Below are positions 1 through 7,037 of a stretch of 32,533 nt of DNA, piece by piece (the first letter of the stretch is position 1; each line of letters starts with the position of its first letter). The notes under the pieces are model-generated. The model saw only the letters and a program-made list of their open reading frames with translations, was not told where the DNA came from and did no database searches. Source of the DNA: a bacterium (lineage in GTDB: Bacteria > Margulisbacteria > Marinamargulisbacteria > UBA817 > JAQBTH01); the NCBI GenBank assembly GCA_027623425.1, contig JAQBTH010000015.1, positions 1-32,533 on the forward strand, given 5' to 3'. The position numbers and the translations under genes are program-made.

Positions 1-754
1 ACGTTAAACGCAAAGACCCACTTAATGAGTCAGTAATGTCATTTGCCAACCACCCAGTCATTTTGTATTGATTACCCAAACGGTATCCCTGAGTGTTGTA
101 GCCTGAACGAAGTACCGCGCTAAATTGAGATCCCCACGTTTGGCGCGGGTTCGGTAGCGTGCCTTTTACTGTAAACCCAGGTAGGAAATCAATGGTTCCA
201 GAACCCAGCTGCATTGGGTATGCAAGCGGGCCTTTGTCATCGGCCGTAACCGTGCCAACAGGAACAGATACACCCGCATTTAATAACAGTTCATATGTGG
301 GTGTTTTAATGGATTGATAAATACCCGATGCCTGTAAATCACCAAACCCTTGGAACCCACGACGGAAATGGTTTACTTGAGAGCTTTGGTGGTTGTGGCT
401 CATTGATTGGCTGATAAAAGGAATCATCAAAGACCCTGTGAGTGAATCAGAAATCCCATACATAACACCAAAAATATGCTTATCTGATAGCATAAAACGC
501 GGCGAAACAACATAGCGGCTGTCTGCGATCGCATCTTGTTGATTGACTTCAGAAACCTGAGAGCGAAGCCCCTCCATTTCCATTCTCATATAACGATAAG
601 ATGTCATCCATTCGCCTTTTTCATGGATGTGATCGCCCATGACACCGATGGGTGCGTGGTCAGATGCCGCATCCTGATGGGGTTGAGCTGCAAATACCTG
701 CGTTGAAACCAGTACTAATGCCAGTACGACGGGAAAAAACTTATCAAATTTCAC
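1..754 (-). CDS. Outer-membrane beta-barrel 'transporter' family protein (Phenol_MetA_deg-like), C-terminus outside window
   Basis: The reading frame is open from a GTG at 754 to the window edge, about 251 codons, so the C-terminus is missing. A strong Shine-Dalgarno (AGAAGGAGT, 761-769) sits 6 nt before the GTG. Residues 1-22 form a signal peptide ending VSTQVFA. The mature start, APIGVMGDHIHEKGEWM followed by SYRYMRME, is typical of the 'transporter' beta-barrel family related to PF13557. Later YPMQLGSGTIDFLPG matches the same family. Alternating polar/hydrophobic stretches fit an outer-membrane barrel. In other bacteria this family often lies near copper or heavy-metal resistance genes; that is known context and is not shown here. 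Histidines are frequent near the N-terminus and in the MSHNHQ stretch. The substrate is unknown. Confidence 0.82.
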   Translation of the reverse strand, partial: MKFDKFFPVVLALVLVSTQVFAAQPHQDAASDHAPIGVMGDHIHEKGEWMTSYRYMRMEMEGLRSQVSEVNQQDAIADSRYVVSPRFMLSDKHIFGVMYGISDSLTGSLMIPFISQSMSHNHQSSQVNHFRRGFQGFGDLQASGIYQSIKTPTYELLLNAGVSVPVGTVTADDKGPLAYPMQLGSGTIDFLPGFTVKGTLPNPRQTWGSQFSAVLRSGYNTQGYRLGNQYKMTGWLANDITDSLSGSLRLT

Positions 755-803
755 TTTTTGACTCCTTCTAACAATATTAATATATAAATGATTTATAAAT
801 CGA

Positions 804-1529
804 TCATAACAGGTTTAAAATCAGTCTTCCACCCATAATCGCGCAGGCAACTTTTACAAGTATAAAAAAATATTTGGTAGAGCAGCGTTTAAGAATTTGC
901 GTGCCAGAAAACGTGCCAAGCACCACGCCGCCAGACATAAGAACTAAGAGAATCCAGTAGGCCTTGTAGTCGAACCCCAACGCAAAAAAGATTGGGAATT
1001 TAACGATATGGATGAGAATTTGGCATGCTGCTTTTGTCGATACAATTTCCTCTTTGGAGAAATCATCCCGAATAAAAAACGGAGCAAGCATGGGGCCAGT
1101 CGCGCCAACCAGGCTGCCGGCACAACTTGAAATGAGTCCTAAGAAAAAATACCCGGTGATAGGCAATTTAATAGGGGGAAGCTGTTTGGGTTTAAACGCC
1201 ACATACAACAGTAACAATCCCACTATGCCAAGCAACCATTCGGGCCGCGCGATTTGCGTTAATAGCCAATAACCTAGTCCACCACCAATGGGAACTCCCA
1301 ATAGAAATCTTACGAATACACGTTTGTTGACGTATTTTGCCAGTACCAAGGTCCGTGAAATATTGCTTACAAATTGAACGACTCCATGAATGGGAACAAG
1401 TGTGGCTAGAGGCATGAAGAACGTCATTGCCCCAAGCAATAATACGCCACCGGCCATTCCTACCATTCCAGACACCGTTGCGGTTATAAAAGAGGCCAGC
1501 GTTAATATCAGTTCCATACCTAAGTCCAT
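804..1529 (-). CDS. TauE/SafE (TSUP) family membrane permease
   Basis: A 241-residue, very hydrophobic protein with about eight predicted membrane segments. Its repeated Gly-rich half-site (SGMVGMAGGVLLLGAM near residues 19-34 and SLVGATGPMLAPFF in the second half) is the signature of the sulfite exporter TauE/SafE family, PF01925. Members move small organosulfur or carboxylate anions across the inner membrane, but the substrate cannot be read from sequence. The start is the ATG at 1529, preceded by GAGGAGAT at good spacing. It lies 49 nt upstream of the beta-barrel gene on the same strand, so the two may be co-transcribed, although that gap is AT-rich and contains a 12-bp palindrome (790-801). 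Confidence 0.9.
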   Translation of the reverse strand: MDLGMELILTLASFITATVSGMVGMAGGVLLLGAMTFFMPLATLVPIHGVVQFVSNISRTLVLAKYVNKRVFVRFLLGVPIGGGLGYWLLTQIARPEWLLGIVGLLLLYVAFKPKQLPPIKLPITGYFFLGLISSCAGSLVGATGPMLAPFFIRDDFSKEEIVSTKAACQILIHIVKFPIFFALGFDYKAYWILLVLMSGGVVLGTFSGTQILKRCSTKYFFILVKVACAIMGGRLILNLL

Positions 1530-1560
1530 ATTTTATCTCCTCATACACACGTCTTATTGC

Positions 1561-1566
1561 TACACT
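1561..1566 (+). promoter_or_regulatory. -10-like hexamer TACACT placing transcription start at the ATG
   Basis: TACACT ends 7 nt before the A of the ATG at 1573, the distance expected between a -10 box and +1. No Shine-Dalgarno precedes the gene. I see no convincing -35. The same hexamer and spacing occur before lpxC. The call is by pattern only. Confidence 0.4.
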
Positions 1567-1572
1567 GAAGTG

Positions 1573-1809
1573 ATGCCAAAATTACCCTTTAAACATGACA
1601 AAAGCCACTATCCAGAATATCACGCCCTATTGTGTCGCATACACAGCGATTTGGAAACGATTGCGTACGAATTAGAATCCCATACCGTAAATCAGCCATC
1701 AGGTACGGTTGATCCCGATATTGTATTTGATGCGATACCCATACTTAGAAAGTTAAAAACCGCGCTAGAGGCGACGGCTCAATCCAAGAGTTTTTTCAAA
1801 ACCAAATAA
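1573..1809 (+). CDS. Small helical protein of unknown function (78 aa)
   Basis: I do not recognise this protein. The start is set at the ATG at 1573; the open frame continues further upstream but only through sequence antisense to the TSUP permease. The product is 78 residues, soluble and probably all-helical, with no signal peptide or membrane segment. It has a His/Tyr-rich beginning, a helix around residues 17-36, and a second helix (VFDAIPILRKLKTALEAT) after a short Pro/Gly linker. There is no Shine-Dalgarno, and a TACACT hexamer 7 nt upstream suggests a leaderless message. It diverges from the permease with 43 nt between starts. An AT-only inverted repeat overlaps its stop. It could be a non-coding open frame, but the divergent position and helical pattern favour a real gene. 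Confidence 0.55.
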   Translation: MPKLPFKHDKSHYPEYHALLCRIHSDLETIAYELESHTVNQPSGTVDPDIVFDAIPILRKLKTALEATAQSKSFFKTK

Positions 1810-1826
1810 TCTACATAAATTATTTG
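1803..1826 (+). terminator. Possible weak AT-only hairpin at the end of the 78-aa gene
   Basis: CAAATAAT (1803-1810) and ATTATTTG (1819-1826) form a perfect 8-bp inverted repeat with an 8-nt loop, overlapping the TAA stop. A/T-rich sequence follows but no clean T-run. It may be a weak terminator or an operator; AT-rich sequence gives such repeats easily by chance. Confidence 0.3.
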
Positions 1827-1991
1827 TAAAAATTATTAAAAAATGATATTCTTTCATTGGAAATCCATAATCATGAATTTAGTTCGACATCTAATGAAAT
1901 GCTAACCTTATGGTTTTCGATAATATATATAGACAAAAGGATGACTAAGTTAAGACGATAAGAAGATTCACCCATATTCAAGGAGGCTTTT

Positions 1992-2285
1992 ATGCGGAAT
2001 TCCCTACACCCCGTTTTATTCCTACGCCGTATCGGAAAATTATCATTATTATTGAGTTGTATTGCATGCGTTGTTGCAATCCCTAAACCTGTTAAAGCGG
2101 GGCTTCATCCCCCCAGAGTTATTACAGGAACCTATAAAGAAGATATCGATGGCAATCGCCCCTTTAAATGTTGGCGAGAAGAAAACTGTTGGTGGACACG
2201 CAGTGCATATTCATCCCCAAAACCCTACGTGGTAACCACGCATAAAGATAGCGCGCGTGAGTGGTACAAGCGTCAGCGCATTTAA
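1992..2285 (+). CDS. Small secreted protein, Trp/Cys-containing, unknown function (97 aa)
   Basis: A perfect Shine-Dalgarno (AAGGAGG, 1980-1986) lies 5 nt before the ATG, so expression is well supported. The first ~36 residues look like a Sec signal peptide: Arg/Lys-rich start, hydrophobic core LSLLLSCIACVVAI, then a probable cleavage after PKPVKA. The mature part of about 61 residues is basic and aromatic and contains the motif CWREENCWW with two cysteines five residues apart, able to form a disulfide or bind metal or heme. It ends in a basic helix (DSAREWYKRQRI). I know no family with this pattern. It precedes argD by only 31 nt, yet argD seems to have its own promoter, so functional coupling is doubtful. 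Confidence 0.75.
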   Translation: MRNSLHPVLFLRRIGKLSLLLSCIACVVAIPKPVKAGLHPPRVITGTYKEDIDGNRPFKCWREENCWWTRSAYSSPKPYVVTTHKDSAREWYKRQRI

Positions 2286-2309
2286 GTTTTAATTAAAATA
2301 CCGTATTAT
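2281..2309 (+). promoter_or_regulatory. Candidate promoter of argD, near-leaderless
   Basis: TTTAAG (2281-2286), a 17-nt spacer and TATTAT (2304-2309). The expected +1 falls at 2316, one base before the argD ATG at 2317. The sequence between the -10 and the start (ttagggc) has only a weak AGGG. The -35 overlaps the stop of the secreted-protein gene. The -35 match is poor (3/6). Confidence 0.45.
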
Positions 2310-2316
2310 TTAGGGC

Positions 2317-3459
2317 ATGGATAAACGCGTCTGTCATATTTTATATACAACCAAACGCCCCGAAGTGGTCTTTGCCAAAGGGGACGCAATGCGATTGTGG
2401 GATACGAATGGAAAAGAGTACCTGGATTTCGTAGGTGGATGGGCCGTGTGCGCGCTAGGTCACTCACCGAAGGTATTAGTAGACGCGATTCAGAACCAAG
2501 CCGCCACTTTAATTAACGCAAGCCCTGCTTTTTTTAATGTGCCAATGTTGGAGTTTGCAGATGCATTATGCAATGCCATCGGAAAAGACAAGGTGTTTTT
2601 TATGTCGACGGGGGCAGAAGCCAATGAAAGCGCCATTAAATTAGCACGAAAATTCGGGCAAAAAGAAAAGGGTGGAGCCTACAAGATCATCACAACCCTA
2701 GGTGCGTTTCATGGTCGCACTTTAGCCACAATGTCCGCAACAGGTAAGCCACAGTGGGAGCCATTGTTTGCGCCAAAAGTACCCGGGTTTACCCACGTGC
2801 CTTTAAATAATATCGACGCAATGAGAGGCGCCATAGACGCCCAAACCTGTGCCGTAATGATTGAATTGATTCAAGGTGAGGGCGGGGTCAATGAATGCAC
2901 CCATGACTATGTGAAAGCGTTACGCCAATTATGCGATGAGAATAATATTCTTTTAATAATTGATGAGGTGCAAACAGGTATTGGGCGCACGGGTCATTTA
3001 CTGGCAACTGAACTTTATAATGTATCAGCTGATATTATTACTCTAGGTAAGGGCATCGGCGGCGGGGTTCCACTGTCTGCGATGTGTTGCAATTCCGAAC
3101 TTGATATTTTTGAGCCGGGTGATCAAGGTGGTACGTACACCGCACAGCCGTTAGTAATGGCCGCAGGATTGGCAGTTTTAAACGCCGTGAATACACCAGC
3201 CTTTTTAGCGCATGTGCGTGAAATGGGGGCTTATCTAAAGCAACGGTTGCAGGAAATAGGGCTAAGTAATGTAAGAGGGCAGGGCCTATTGATTGCTGGT
3301 GATATCGAAGGTCGCGCACAGGACATCGTCCAAACCTTATTTGAGCAAGGCATTATTCTGAATGCACCCAATCCCAATTCAATTCGTTTCATTCCCCCAC
3401 TCATTGTCGAACGCTCGCATATCGATGCCGTTATTGATGCGATTAGGCCGTTTGTTTAG
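2317..3459 (+). CDS. argD: Acetylornithine/succinyldiaminopimelate aminotransferase
   Basis: A class-III PLP aminotransferase of 380 residues, a normal ArgD length. It transfers the amino group of glutamate in the acetylated arginine pathway and often also acts in lysine (diaminopimelate) synthesis, in the cytoplasm. Visible motifs are RLWDTNGKEYLDF (26-38), STGAEANESAIKLAR (97-111, PLP phosphate binding), FHGRT (131-135), DEVQTGIGRTG (216-226) and TLGKGIGGGVPLSA with the Schiff-base lysine at K245. Related enzymes (ornithine or 4-aminobutyrate aminotransferases) share these motifs; the short length and the DEVQTGIGRTG context favour ArgD. No other arg gene is in the window, and the next gene is an unrelated small protein. 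Confidence 0.92.
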   Translation: MDKRVCHILYTTKRPEVVFAKGDAMRLWDTNGKEYLDFVGGWAVCALGHSPKVLVDAIQNQAATLINASPAFFNVPMLEFADALCNAIGKDKVFFMSTGAEANESAIKLARKFGQKEKGGAYKIITTLGAFHGRTLATMSATGKPQWEPLFAPKVPGFTHVPLNNIDAMRGAIDAQTCAVMIELIQGEGGVNECTHDYVKALRQLCDENNILLIIDEVQTGIGRTGHLLATELYNVSADIITLGKGIGGGVPLSAMCCNSELDIFEPGDQGGTYTAQPLVMAAGLAVLNAVNTPAFLAHVREMGAYLKQRLQEIGLSNVRGQGLLIAGDIEGRAQDIVQTLFEQGIILNAPNPNSIRFIPPLIVERSHIDAVIDAIRPFV

Positions 3460-3492
3460 GTTCGAAACTAATCCAGCCTAGACGATGGAATA

Positions 3493-3521
3493 TTAACGCT
3501 TCTCAATTTGGATTGTATTAT
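3493..3521 (+). promoter_or_regulatory. Candidate promoter of the 69-aa protein gene
   Basis: TTAACG (3493-3498), a 17-nt spacer and TATTAT (3516-3521). The implied leader is about 40 nt and contains a GGAGGT ribosome site at 3552-3557. Confidence 0.5.
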
Positions 3522-3567
3522 GTTAATATATGACCACAAAATCACTTGAATGGAGGTCGCTATTACC

Positions 3568-3777
3568 ATGGCAATCGAGTTTTATAACGTTAAGAAGAGA
3601 AAGAAAGTTTCTATCAGCGAATCAGACGTGAAAAAGGCAAAATATGAGCGTAAATTGAGCGATGGAAGCGTACAAGTTCGTTATGCATTCCGTGCACAAG
3701 ACGATGACGGTACTAACCTAACAAAATTCTGCAGCAAAGTAGATTGGGACGCTGTTAAAGCTCCTGAAGAGAAGTAA
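3568..3777 (+). CDS. Small conserved-type basic/acidic cytoplasmic protein, unknown function (69 aa)
   Basis: The open frame begins earlier at 3550, but that ATG lies on the Shine-Dalgarno itself (GGAGGT, 3552-3557), so the ATG at 3568, beginning MAIEFYNVKKRKKV, is chosen. The product is 69 residues with no membrane or signal segment. It looks like a compact beta-rich fold: charged strands, a KRKL/RYAFRAQDDDG hairpin, then TNLTKFCSKVDWDAVK. I have the impression that similar 65-70-residue proteins beginning MAIEFY..KKRKKV occur as uncharacterised proteins in deep-branching bacteria, but I cannot verify that and know no function. Its own promoter and a strong intrinsic terminator just after the stop make it a single-gene unit, as expected for a highly expressed small protein. 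Confidence 0.75.
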   Translation: MAIEFYNVKKRKKVSISESDVKKAKYERKLSDGSVQVRYAFRAQDDDGTNLTKFCSKVDWDAVKAPEEK

Positions 3778-3805
3778 CTGCACTTCATCTTTGAATGCAA
3801 TGAAG

Positions 3806-3827
3806 CCCCTCGAAAGAGGGGTTTTTT
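3806..3827 (+). terminator. Intrinsic (Rho-independent) terminator
   Basis: CCCCTC (3806-3811), loop GAAA (a stable GNRA-type tetraloop), GAGGGG (3816-3821), then six T. It ends the 69-aa gene 28 nt after its stop and lies only 17 nt before lpxC. It is the only textbook terminator I saw in the window. Confidence 0.9.
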
Positions 3828-3838
3828 GTTGATACACT
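3810..3838 (+). promoter_or_regulatory. Candidate leaderless promoter of lpxC embedded in the terminator
   Basis: TCGAAA (3810-3815, in the terminator loop), a 17-nt spacer and TACACT (3833-3838). The expected +1 is exactly the A of the lpxC ATG at 3845. There is no Shine-Dalgarno. If real, lpxC is transcribed as a leaderless message from within the upstream terminator. Confidence 0.5.
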
Positions 3839-3844
3839 AGAAAT

Positions 3845-4672
3845 ATGGCGCAACAAAAAACAATCAAATCGCCTATACACTTCTCTGGTATAGGCATTCA
3901 TAGCGGTAATCCTGTCAGTGCGACCATTTTCCCGGCGCCGGCTAACACGGGGTTTGTATTTGTACGATTGGATCAAAATAATGCAAAGATTCCAGCGAGC
4001 CCAGATAATCTATCCGAAAATCTGTTGCGTGCCACACGTTTATGCGCCAACGGTGTAACAGTTGATACTCCAGAGCACATTTTAGCCGCGCTCTACGGGC
4101 TTGGTGTCAGTAATGCAATCATAGAGTTAGATGCGCCAGAGGTGCCCATTCTAGATGGAAGCGCAGCGCCCTTTTGCCAAGAATTATTAAAAGTGGGCCT
4201 TGAAGAGCAAGGGCTAAACGCAATTCCAATCCAAATAACAGACCCAATAATCGTTGAAGATGGGCCCGCACAAATTGTGATTTTGCCTTGTGAGACATTT
4301 AAAATTACCTATATTTTAGAATATGACGATGCGGTAGTGGGGCAGCAAACAGTTCATTTCACGATAACGCCAGATACGTTTGCCGACGCAATTTCACCAG
4401 CACGAACATTTGGGTTTACTCATGAAATAGATGCCCTACGCAAGGCAGGTTTGGCCAAAGGCGGGCGTCCTGGTGAGAATGCGATTTTAATTTCTGAACA
4501 CGGCTATGACACACCAATACGTTTTGAAAACGAGTGCGCCACCCACAAAGTGCTCGATATTATTGGCGATTTCGCCATACTCGCACGGCCGCTCAATGGC
4601 CATATTATGGCCATTCGTTCAGGGCACGCGCTAAACGCAAAGGCCGTTCAAGCCATACAAGAACGGTGCTAA
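3845..4672 (+). CDS. lpxC: UDP-3-O-acyl-N-acetylglucosamine deacetylase
   Basis: The 275-residue zinc enzyme that commits UDP-acyl-GlcNAc to lipid A, so the cell makes an LPS outer membrane. It begins KTIKSPIHFSGIGIHSG, the usual LpxC start. Zinc ligands are visible as H78 (TPEHILAALYGLGVSN) and H234/D238 in THKVLDIIGD; the catalytic His is H261 in RSGHALNAKAV. The LDGSAAPF motif (103-110) is also typical. The length is slightly shorter than the ~300 residues of enterobacterial LpxC, with loss at the C-terminal end. It follows a terminator by 17 nt and seems to start its own leaderless transcript. Its stop is one base from the stop of the convergent minus-strand gene. Confidence 0.95.
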   Translation: MAQQKTIKSPIHFSGIGIHSGNPVSATIFPAPANTGFVFVRLDQNNAKIPASPDNLSENLLRATRLCANGVTVDTPEHILAALYGLGVSNAIIELDAPEVPILDGSAAPFCQELLKVGLEEQGLNAIPIQITDPIIVEDGPAQIVILPCETFKITYILEYDDAVVGQQTVHFTITPDTFADAISPARTFGFTHEIDALRKAGLAKGGRPGENAILISEHGYDTPIRFENECATHKVLDIIGDFAILARPLNGHIMAIRSGHALNAKAVQAIQERC

Positions 4673-4673
4673 A

Positions 4674-5090
4674 CTAGTCGTCGGACAATTCCAAATCGTC
4701 GATATCGTACCCATCTTCTTTTAACACGTCGATTCGCTCTTGGGCCAAATCCTTTAACTCACGGGCTAACTTGCGATTCGCGCGTGATACGGTATTAAGA
4801 TGGCCCTGCAACGCCGCAATTGCTTGGTGCAACGGTACGCCTTCTTCTTCCTCGTTCATCCCAGCACCATCTTCAACAGCTAATTTTTCTTTGTTTGATT
4901 GCAGGTCTCCATCACTTCGTTGCCCTCGTTTAACCCGTTTTTTATCGCGCTCAATATCGTTTACAACACCACTAAAAGCCGCCGCAAACGCCTCTGCCGA
5001 TTTTGCAGAGTGTTGCTGTGCAGCCGCGGAGTGCTGTGTGTGTGATGCGCCGTTATTTTGTCCAACTCCCCCAGTGTGACCCCCAACCAT
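4674..5090 (-). CDS. Acidic protein with low-complexity N-terminus and coiled coil, unknown (138 aa)
   Basis: I do not recognise this protein. The start at 5090 is supported by GGGAG seven nt upstream. Residues 1-35 are Gly/His/Gln/Ala-rich and probably disordered. A basic stretch (DKKRVKRGQR) follows near residues 49-58, then an acidic patch with EEEEG. Residues ~87-125 form a strongly helical, probably coiled-coil segment (HQAIAALQGHLNTVSRANRK and on), and the end is acidic (DGYDIDDLELSDD). There is no signal peptide or membrane segment. Its ATG is 12 nt after the stop of the gene at 5103-5435, so the two form an operon and may be partners. A long open frame on the opposite strand (4771-5079) is Cys/Ala/Pro-rich and is rejected as a shadow. 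Confidence 0.75.
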   Translation of the reverse strand: MVGGHTGGVGQNNGASHTQHSAAAQQHSAKSAEAFAAAFSGVVNDIERDKKRVKRGQRSDGDLQSNKEKLAVEDGAGMNEEEEGVPLHQAIAALQGHLNTVSRANRKLARELKDLAQERIDVLKEDGYDIDDLELSDD

Positions 5091-5102
5091 ACGCGTTCTC
5101 CC

Positions 5103-5435
5103 TTACTGGTTTAACAAGCGGTCTGCAACCATAAGTGCAGAGTCTTTTTGCTCATCCGATGACATAATCGATTCTTTAATGGTATTTACCATCTCCGAAT
5201 CTTTACTGCTAAGTTCTTTTCCAATAACGCCTTCAAGTTTTAACGCTAACATCACTTGGGCATAAATGATTTTATCTTCATCCCGTCCAAGATGGGGGAG
5301 GACTTGTTTTAAAATACTGATATAACGTTGGTGTCTTGCGTCCGTAGACGCGTCTAACTGCTCCACATCCATTGCCGAACTGGTTTGGGTGGTGGTTGTC
5401 GCATTAGGTTGTGTTTCTAGTACTTGCTCGTCCAT
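5103..5435 (-). CDS. Helical protein of unknown function with Thr/Ser/Gln-rich N-terminus (110 aa)
   Basis: I do not recognise this protein. I use the ATG at 5435, preceded by AGAGAG; a GTG at 5444 is an alternative that would add three residues. Residues ~7-30 are Thr/Gln/Ser-rich and probably disordered. The rest is helical: RHQRYISILKQVLPHLGRDE, then IYAQVMLALKLEGVIGKE, and a last helix QKDSALMVADRLLNQ. There is no membrane segment. It is first in a two-gene operon with the coiled-coil protein at 4674-5090. The operon lies 82 nt after the glyA-pheA-serS-arsR operon and has its own TATAAT box. The disordered-plus-helical design of both proteins suggests an assembly or adaptor role, but that is speculation. 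Confidence 0.72.
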   Translation of the reverse strand: MDEQVLETQPNATTTTQTSSAMDVEQLDASTDARHQRYISILKQVLPHLGRDEDKIIYAQVMLALKLEGVIGKELSSKDSEMVNTIKESIMSSDEQKDSALMVADRLLNQ

Positions 5436-5455
5436 ATTAGTCACTCTCTTTATTT

Positions 5456-5461
5456 ATTATA
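5456..5461 (-). promoter_or_regulatory. TATAAT -10 box of the 110-aa/138-aa operon
   Basis: A perfect TATAAT on the minus strand (5461 to 5456). The expected +1 is near 5449, giving a short leader with AGAGAG before the ATG at 5435. No good -35 is seen. AT-rich near-palindromic sequence containing ATCGAT lies just upstream (about 5466-5480) and could be an operator for the neighbouring ArsR-type regulator; that is inference. Confidence 0.5.
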
Positions 5462-5517
5462 CACATAATATATCGATTAGTTCGGGGTGAATCTTGCATG
5501 ACGAGTTGAAAGGGCAA

Positions 5518-5796
5518 TTAAAATATCGATTCCGAAAATTCCACTAGGATCTTTTTAAAGGTTTCATAATCCACGCTATACAATATATTTCGACCACGTT
5601 TACGTGACTTGGCGATACCAGCGCGTTTTAAAGTATTGAGATGATGGGAGGTTGTAGACTGTTCAAGAAAAAAATGTTTTTCAACATCCTGGGCACACAT
5701 TTCCGTGTTCTTTTTGAGTAATCGAATAATTTCAATTCGGTCCTCATTCGCAAGTGCCTTAAAGAGGCGAATACTTCTTTCATTTAAGTCTGACAT
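5518..5796 (-). CDS. ArsR-family winged-helix transcriptional regulator
   Basis: A 92-residue one-domain HTH_5 protein. The N-terminal helix LFKALANEDRIEIIRLLKK (11-29), recognition region FFLEQSTTSHHLNTLKRAGI (42-61) and wing KSRKRGRNILYSV are typical. The metal-binding CXC of true ArsR/SmtB sensors is absent: only one Cys (MCAQ) lies before the recognition helix, so metal sensing is not supported. It binds DNA as a dimer; the ligand is unknown. The ATG at 5796 lies inside the end of serS (13-nt overlap), with AAGGAG just upstream, so it is translated with serS. It may regulate its own operon or the operon starting at 5435. Confidence 0.9.
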   Translation of the reverse strand: MSDLNERSIRLFKALANEDRIEIIRLLKKNTEMCAQDVEKHFFLEQSTTSHHLNTLKRAGIAKSRKRGRNILYSVDYETFKKILVEFSESIF

Positions 5797-7037
5797 AAAT
5801 TCTCCTTATTACCGAGATAAGGTCTTAACGCTTTTGGAATTGAAATGCTACCGTCTGCGAGTTGGTAATTTTCAATTATTGCAGCTACCGTTCTACCGAT
5901 CGCAAGTCCAGAACCATTTATGGTGTGGGCAAATTCTGTGCCGTTTTCACCCTTTACCCGTATCATAGCGCGTCGTGCTTGAAAGTCTAAAAAGTTTGAA
6001 CAGGACGAGATTTCTCTGTATGTATCTTGGGATGGGAACCACACTTCCAAATCGAAGGTCTGTGCAGATGCAAATCCCAAATCTCCTGTGCAAAGCGATG
6101 CAACGCGATAGGGCAGTTCTAATTCTTGCAAAATGGTTTCGGCATCCGCCAAAAGTTGCGCCAAGGCCTCCTTCGATTGTGTCGGGCTTACCACCTGCAC
6201 CAATTCCACCTTATGAAATTGATGCAACCGTATAATACCCTTGATATCTTTACCGTAACTTCCTGCTTCCTTTCGAAAACAGGGCGTTGCGGCTGTTAAC
6301 TTTATCGGTAAATCTTCCGGAGACATTATAGATTTTCGATATAAGTTGGTAAGTTGCACCTCCGCAGTGGAACTTAGCCAGTAATCAGTGCCTTCGATTT
6401 TGTACAGGTCATCGGCAAACTTAGGAAGCTGTCCTGTGCCAATTAACGCATTTGTGTTCACCAACGCTGGCGGTATCACTTCGGTGTATCCATGCCGGTC
6501 GGTGTGTATGTCGAGCATCAGTTGGGTGACAGCGCGTTCCAATCGTGCACCCATGCCCGTCATAACAACAAATCGTGAGCCCGCAATTTCAGTTGCTTGG
6601 TCGAAAGACATCAAGCCTGCAGACTCACCTAAAACCTCATGGCTTTTCGGTGTAAATGCAAACGATGGTGGCGTACCGTGAGTTTTGACGATCACATTAT
6701 CGTCTTCAGACTTGCCTATTGGAGTTGCATCCAATGGAACATTTGGCAGTTGCAGTGCGGCCTCTCTCTGCGCCGATTCTAAGTCTTGAACAGCACCTTG
6801 AAGGGATTTTATTTTTTGAGAGATTTCTGCTAGTAATGTGCGCTCTTCATCAGAGGGTTTTCCCTTTGGCGTTTTGGCATTTCGTTCTTGCTGCAACACC
6901 TCAAGTTCTTGAGCCGCAGCGCGCCATTCATTGTCGATGCGCACGAACGTATCCAATAGCGCCAAATCCGTGCCGCGGTTACCAAGTCCATATTTTACCG
7001 TTTCTAAACGGTTACGAATGATATTAGGATCTAACAT
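5784..7037 (-). CDS. serS: Seryl-tRNA synthetase
   Basis: A class-II aminoacyl-tRNA synthetase of 417 residues (normal length) that charges tRNA-Ser. The N-terminal ~100 residues form the two-helix tRNA-binding arm ([12 protein letters not shown], then long charged helices). The catalytic core shows STAEVQLTN, motif 2 with CFRKEAGSYGKDIKGIIRLH and QFHKVE, REISSCSNFLDFQARR, and motif 3 NGSGLAIGRTVAAIIENYQ near the C-terminus. The ATG lies inside the end of pheA (14-nt overlap), which implies translational coupling in the glyA-pheA-serS-arsR operon. No T-box or leader lies before it, as expected for an internal operon gene. Confidence 0.97.
   Translation of the reverse strand: MLDPNIIRNRLETVKYGLGNRGTDLALLDTFVRIDNEWRAAAQELEVLQQERNAKTPKGKPSDEERTLLAEISQKIKSLQGAVQDLESAQREAALQLPNVPLDATPIGKSEDDNVIVKTHGTPPSFAFTPKSHEVLGESAGLMSFDQATEIAGSRFVVMTGMGARLERAVTQLMLDIHTDRHGYTEVIPPALVNTNALIGTGQLPKFADDLYKIEGTDYWLSSTAEVQLTNLYRKSIMSPEDLPIKLTAATPCFRKEAGSYGKDIKGIIRLHQFHKVELVQVVSPTQSKEALAQLLADAETILQELELPYRVASLCTGDLGFASAQTFDLEVWFPSQDTYREISSCSNFLDFQARRAMIRVKGENGTEFAHTINGSGLAIGRTVAAIIENYQLADGSISIPKALRPYLGNKENLCQT

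Noticed and set aside
790-801. GATTTATAAATC palindrome as an operator
   Set aside because: It lies in AT-rich sequence where such palindromes arise easily, and no second copy was seen.
4771-5079. Long plus-strand open frame opposite the 138-aa gene
   Set aside because: Its product is an odd Cys/Pro/Phe-rich sequence with no ribosome site, while the minus-strand frame has a ribosome site, operon partner and sensible helices.
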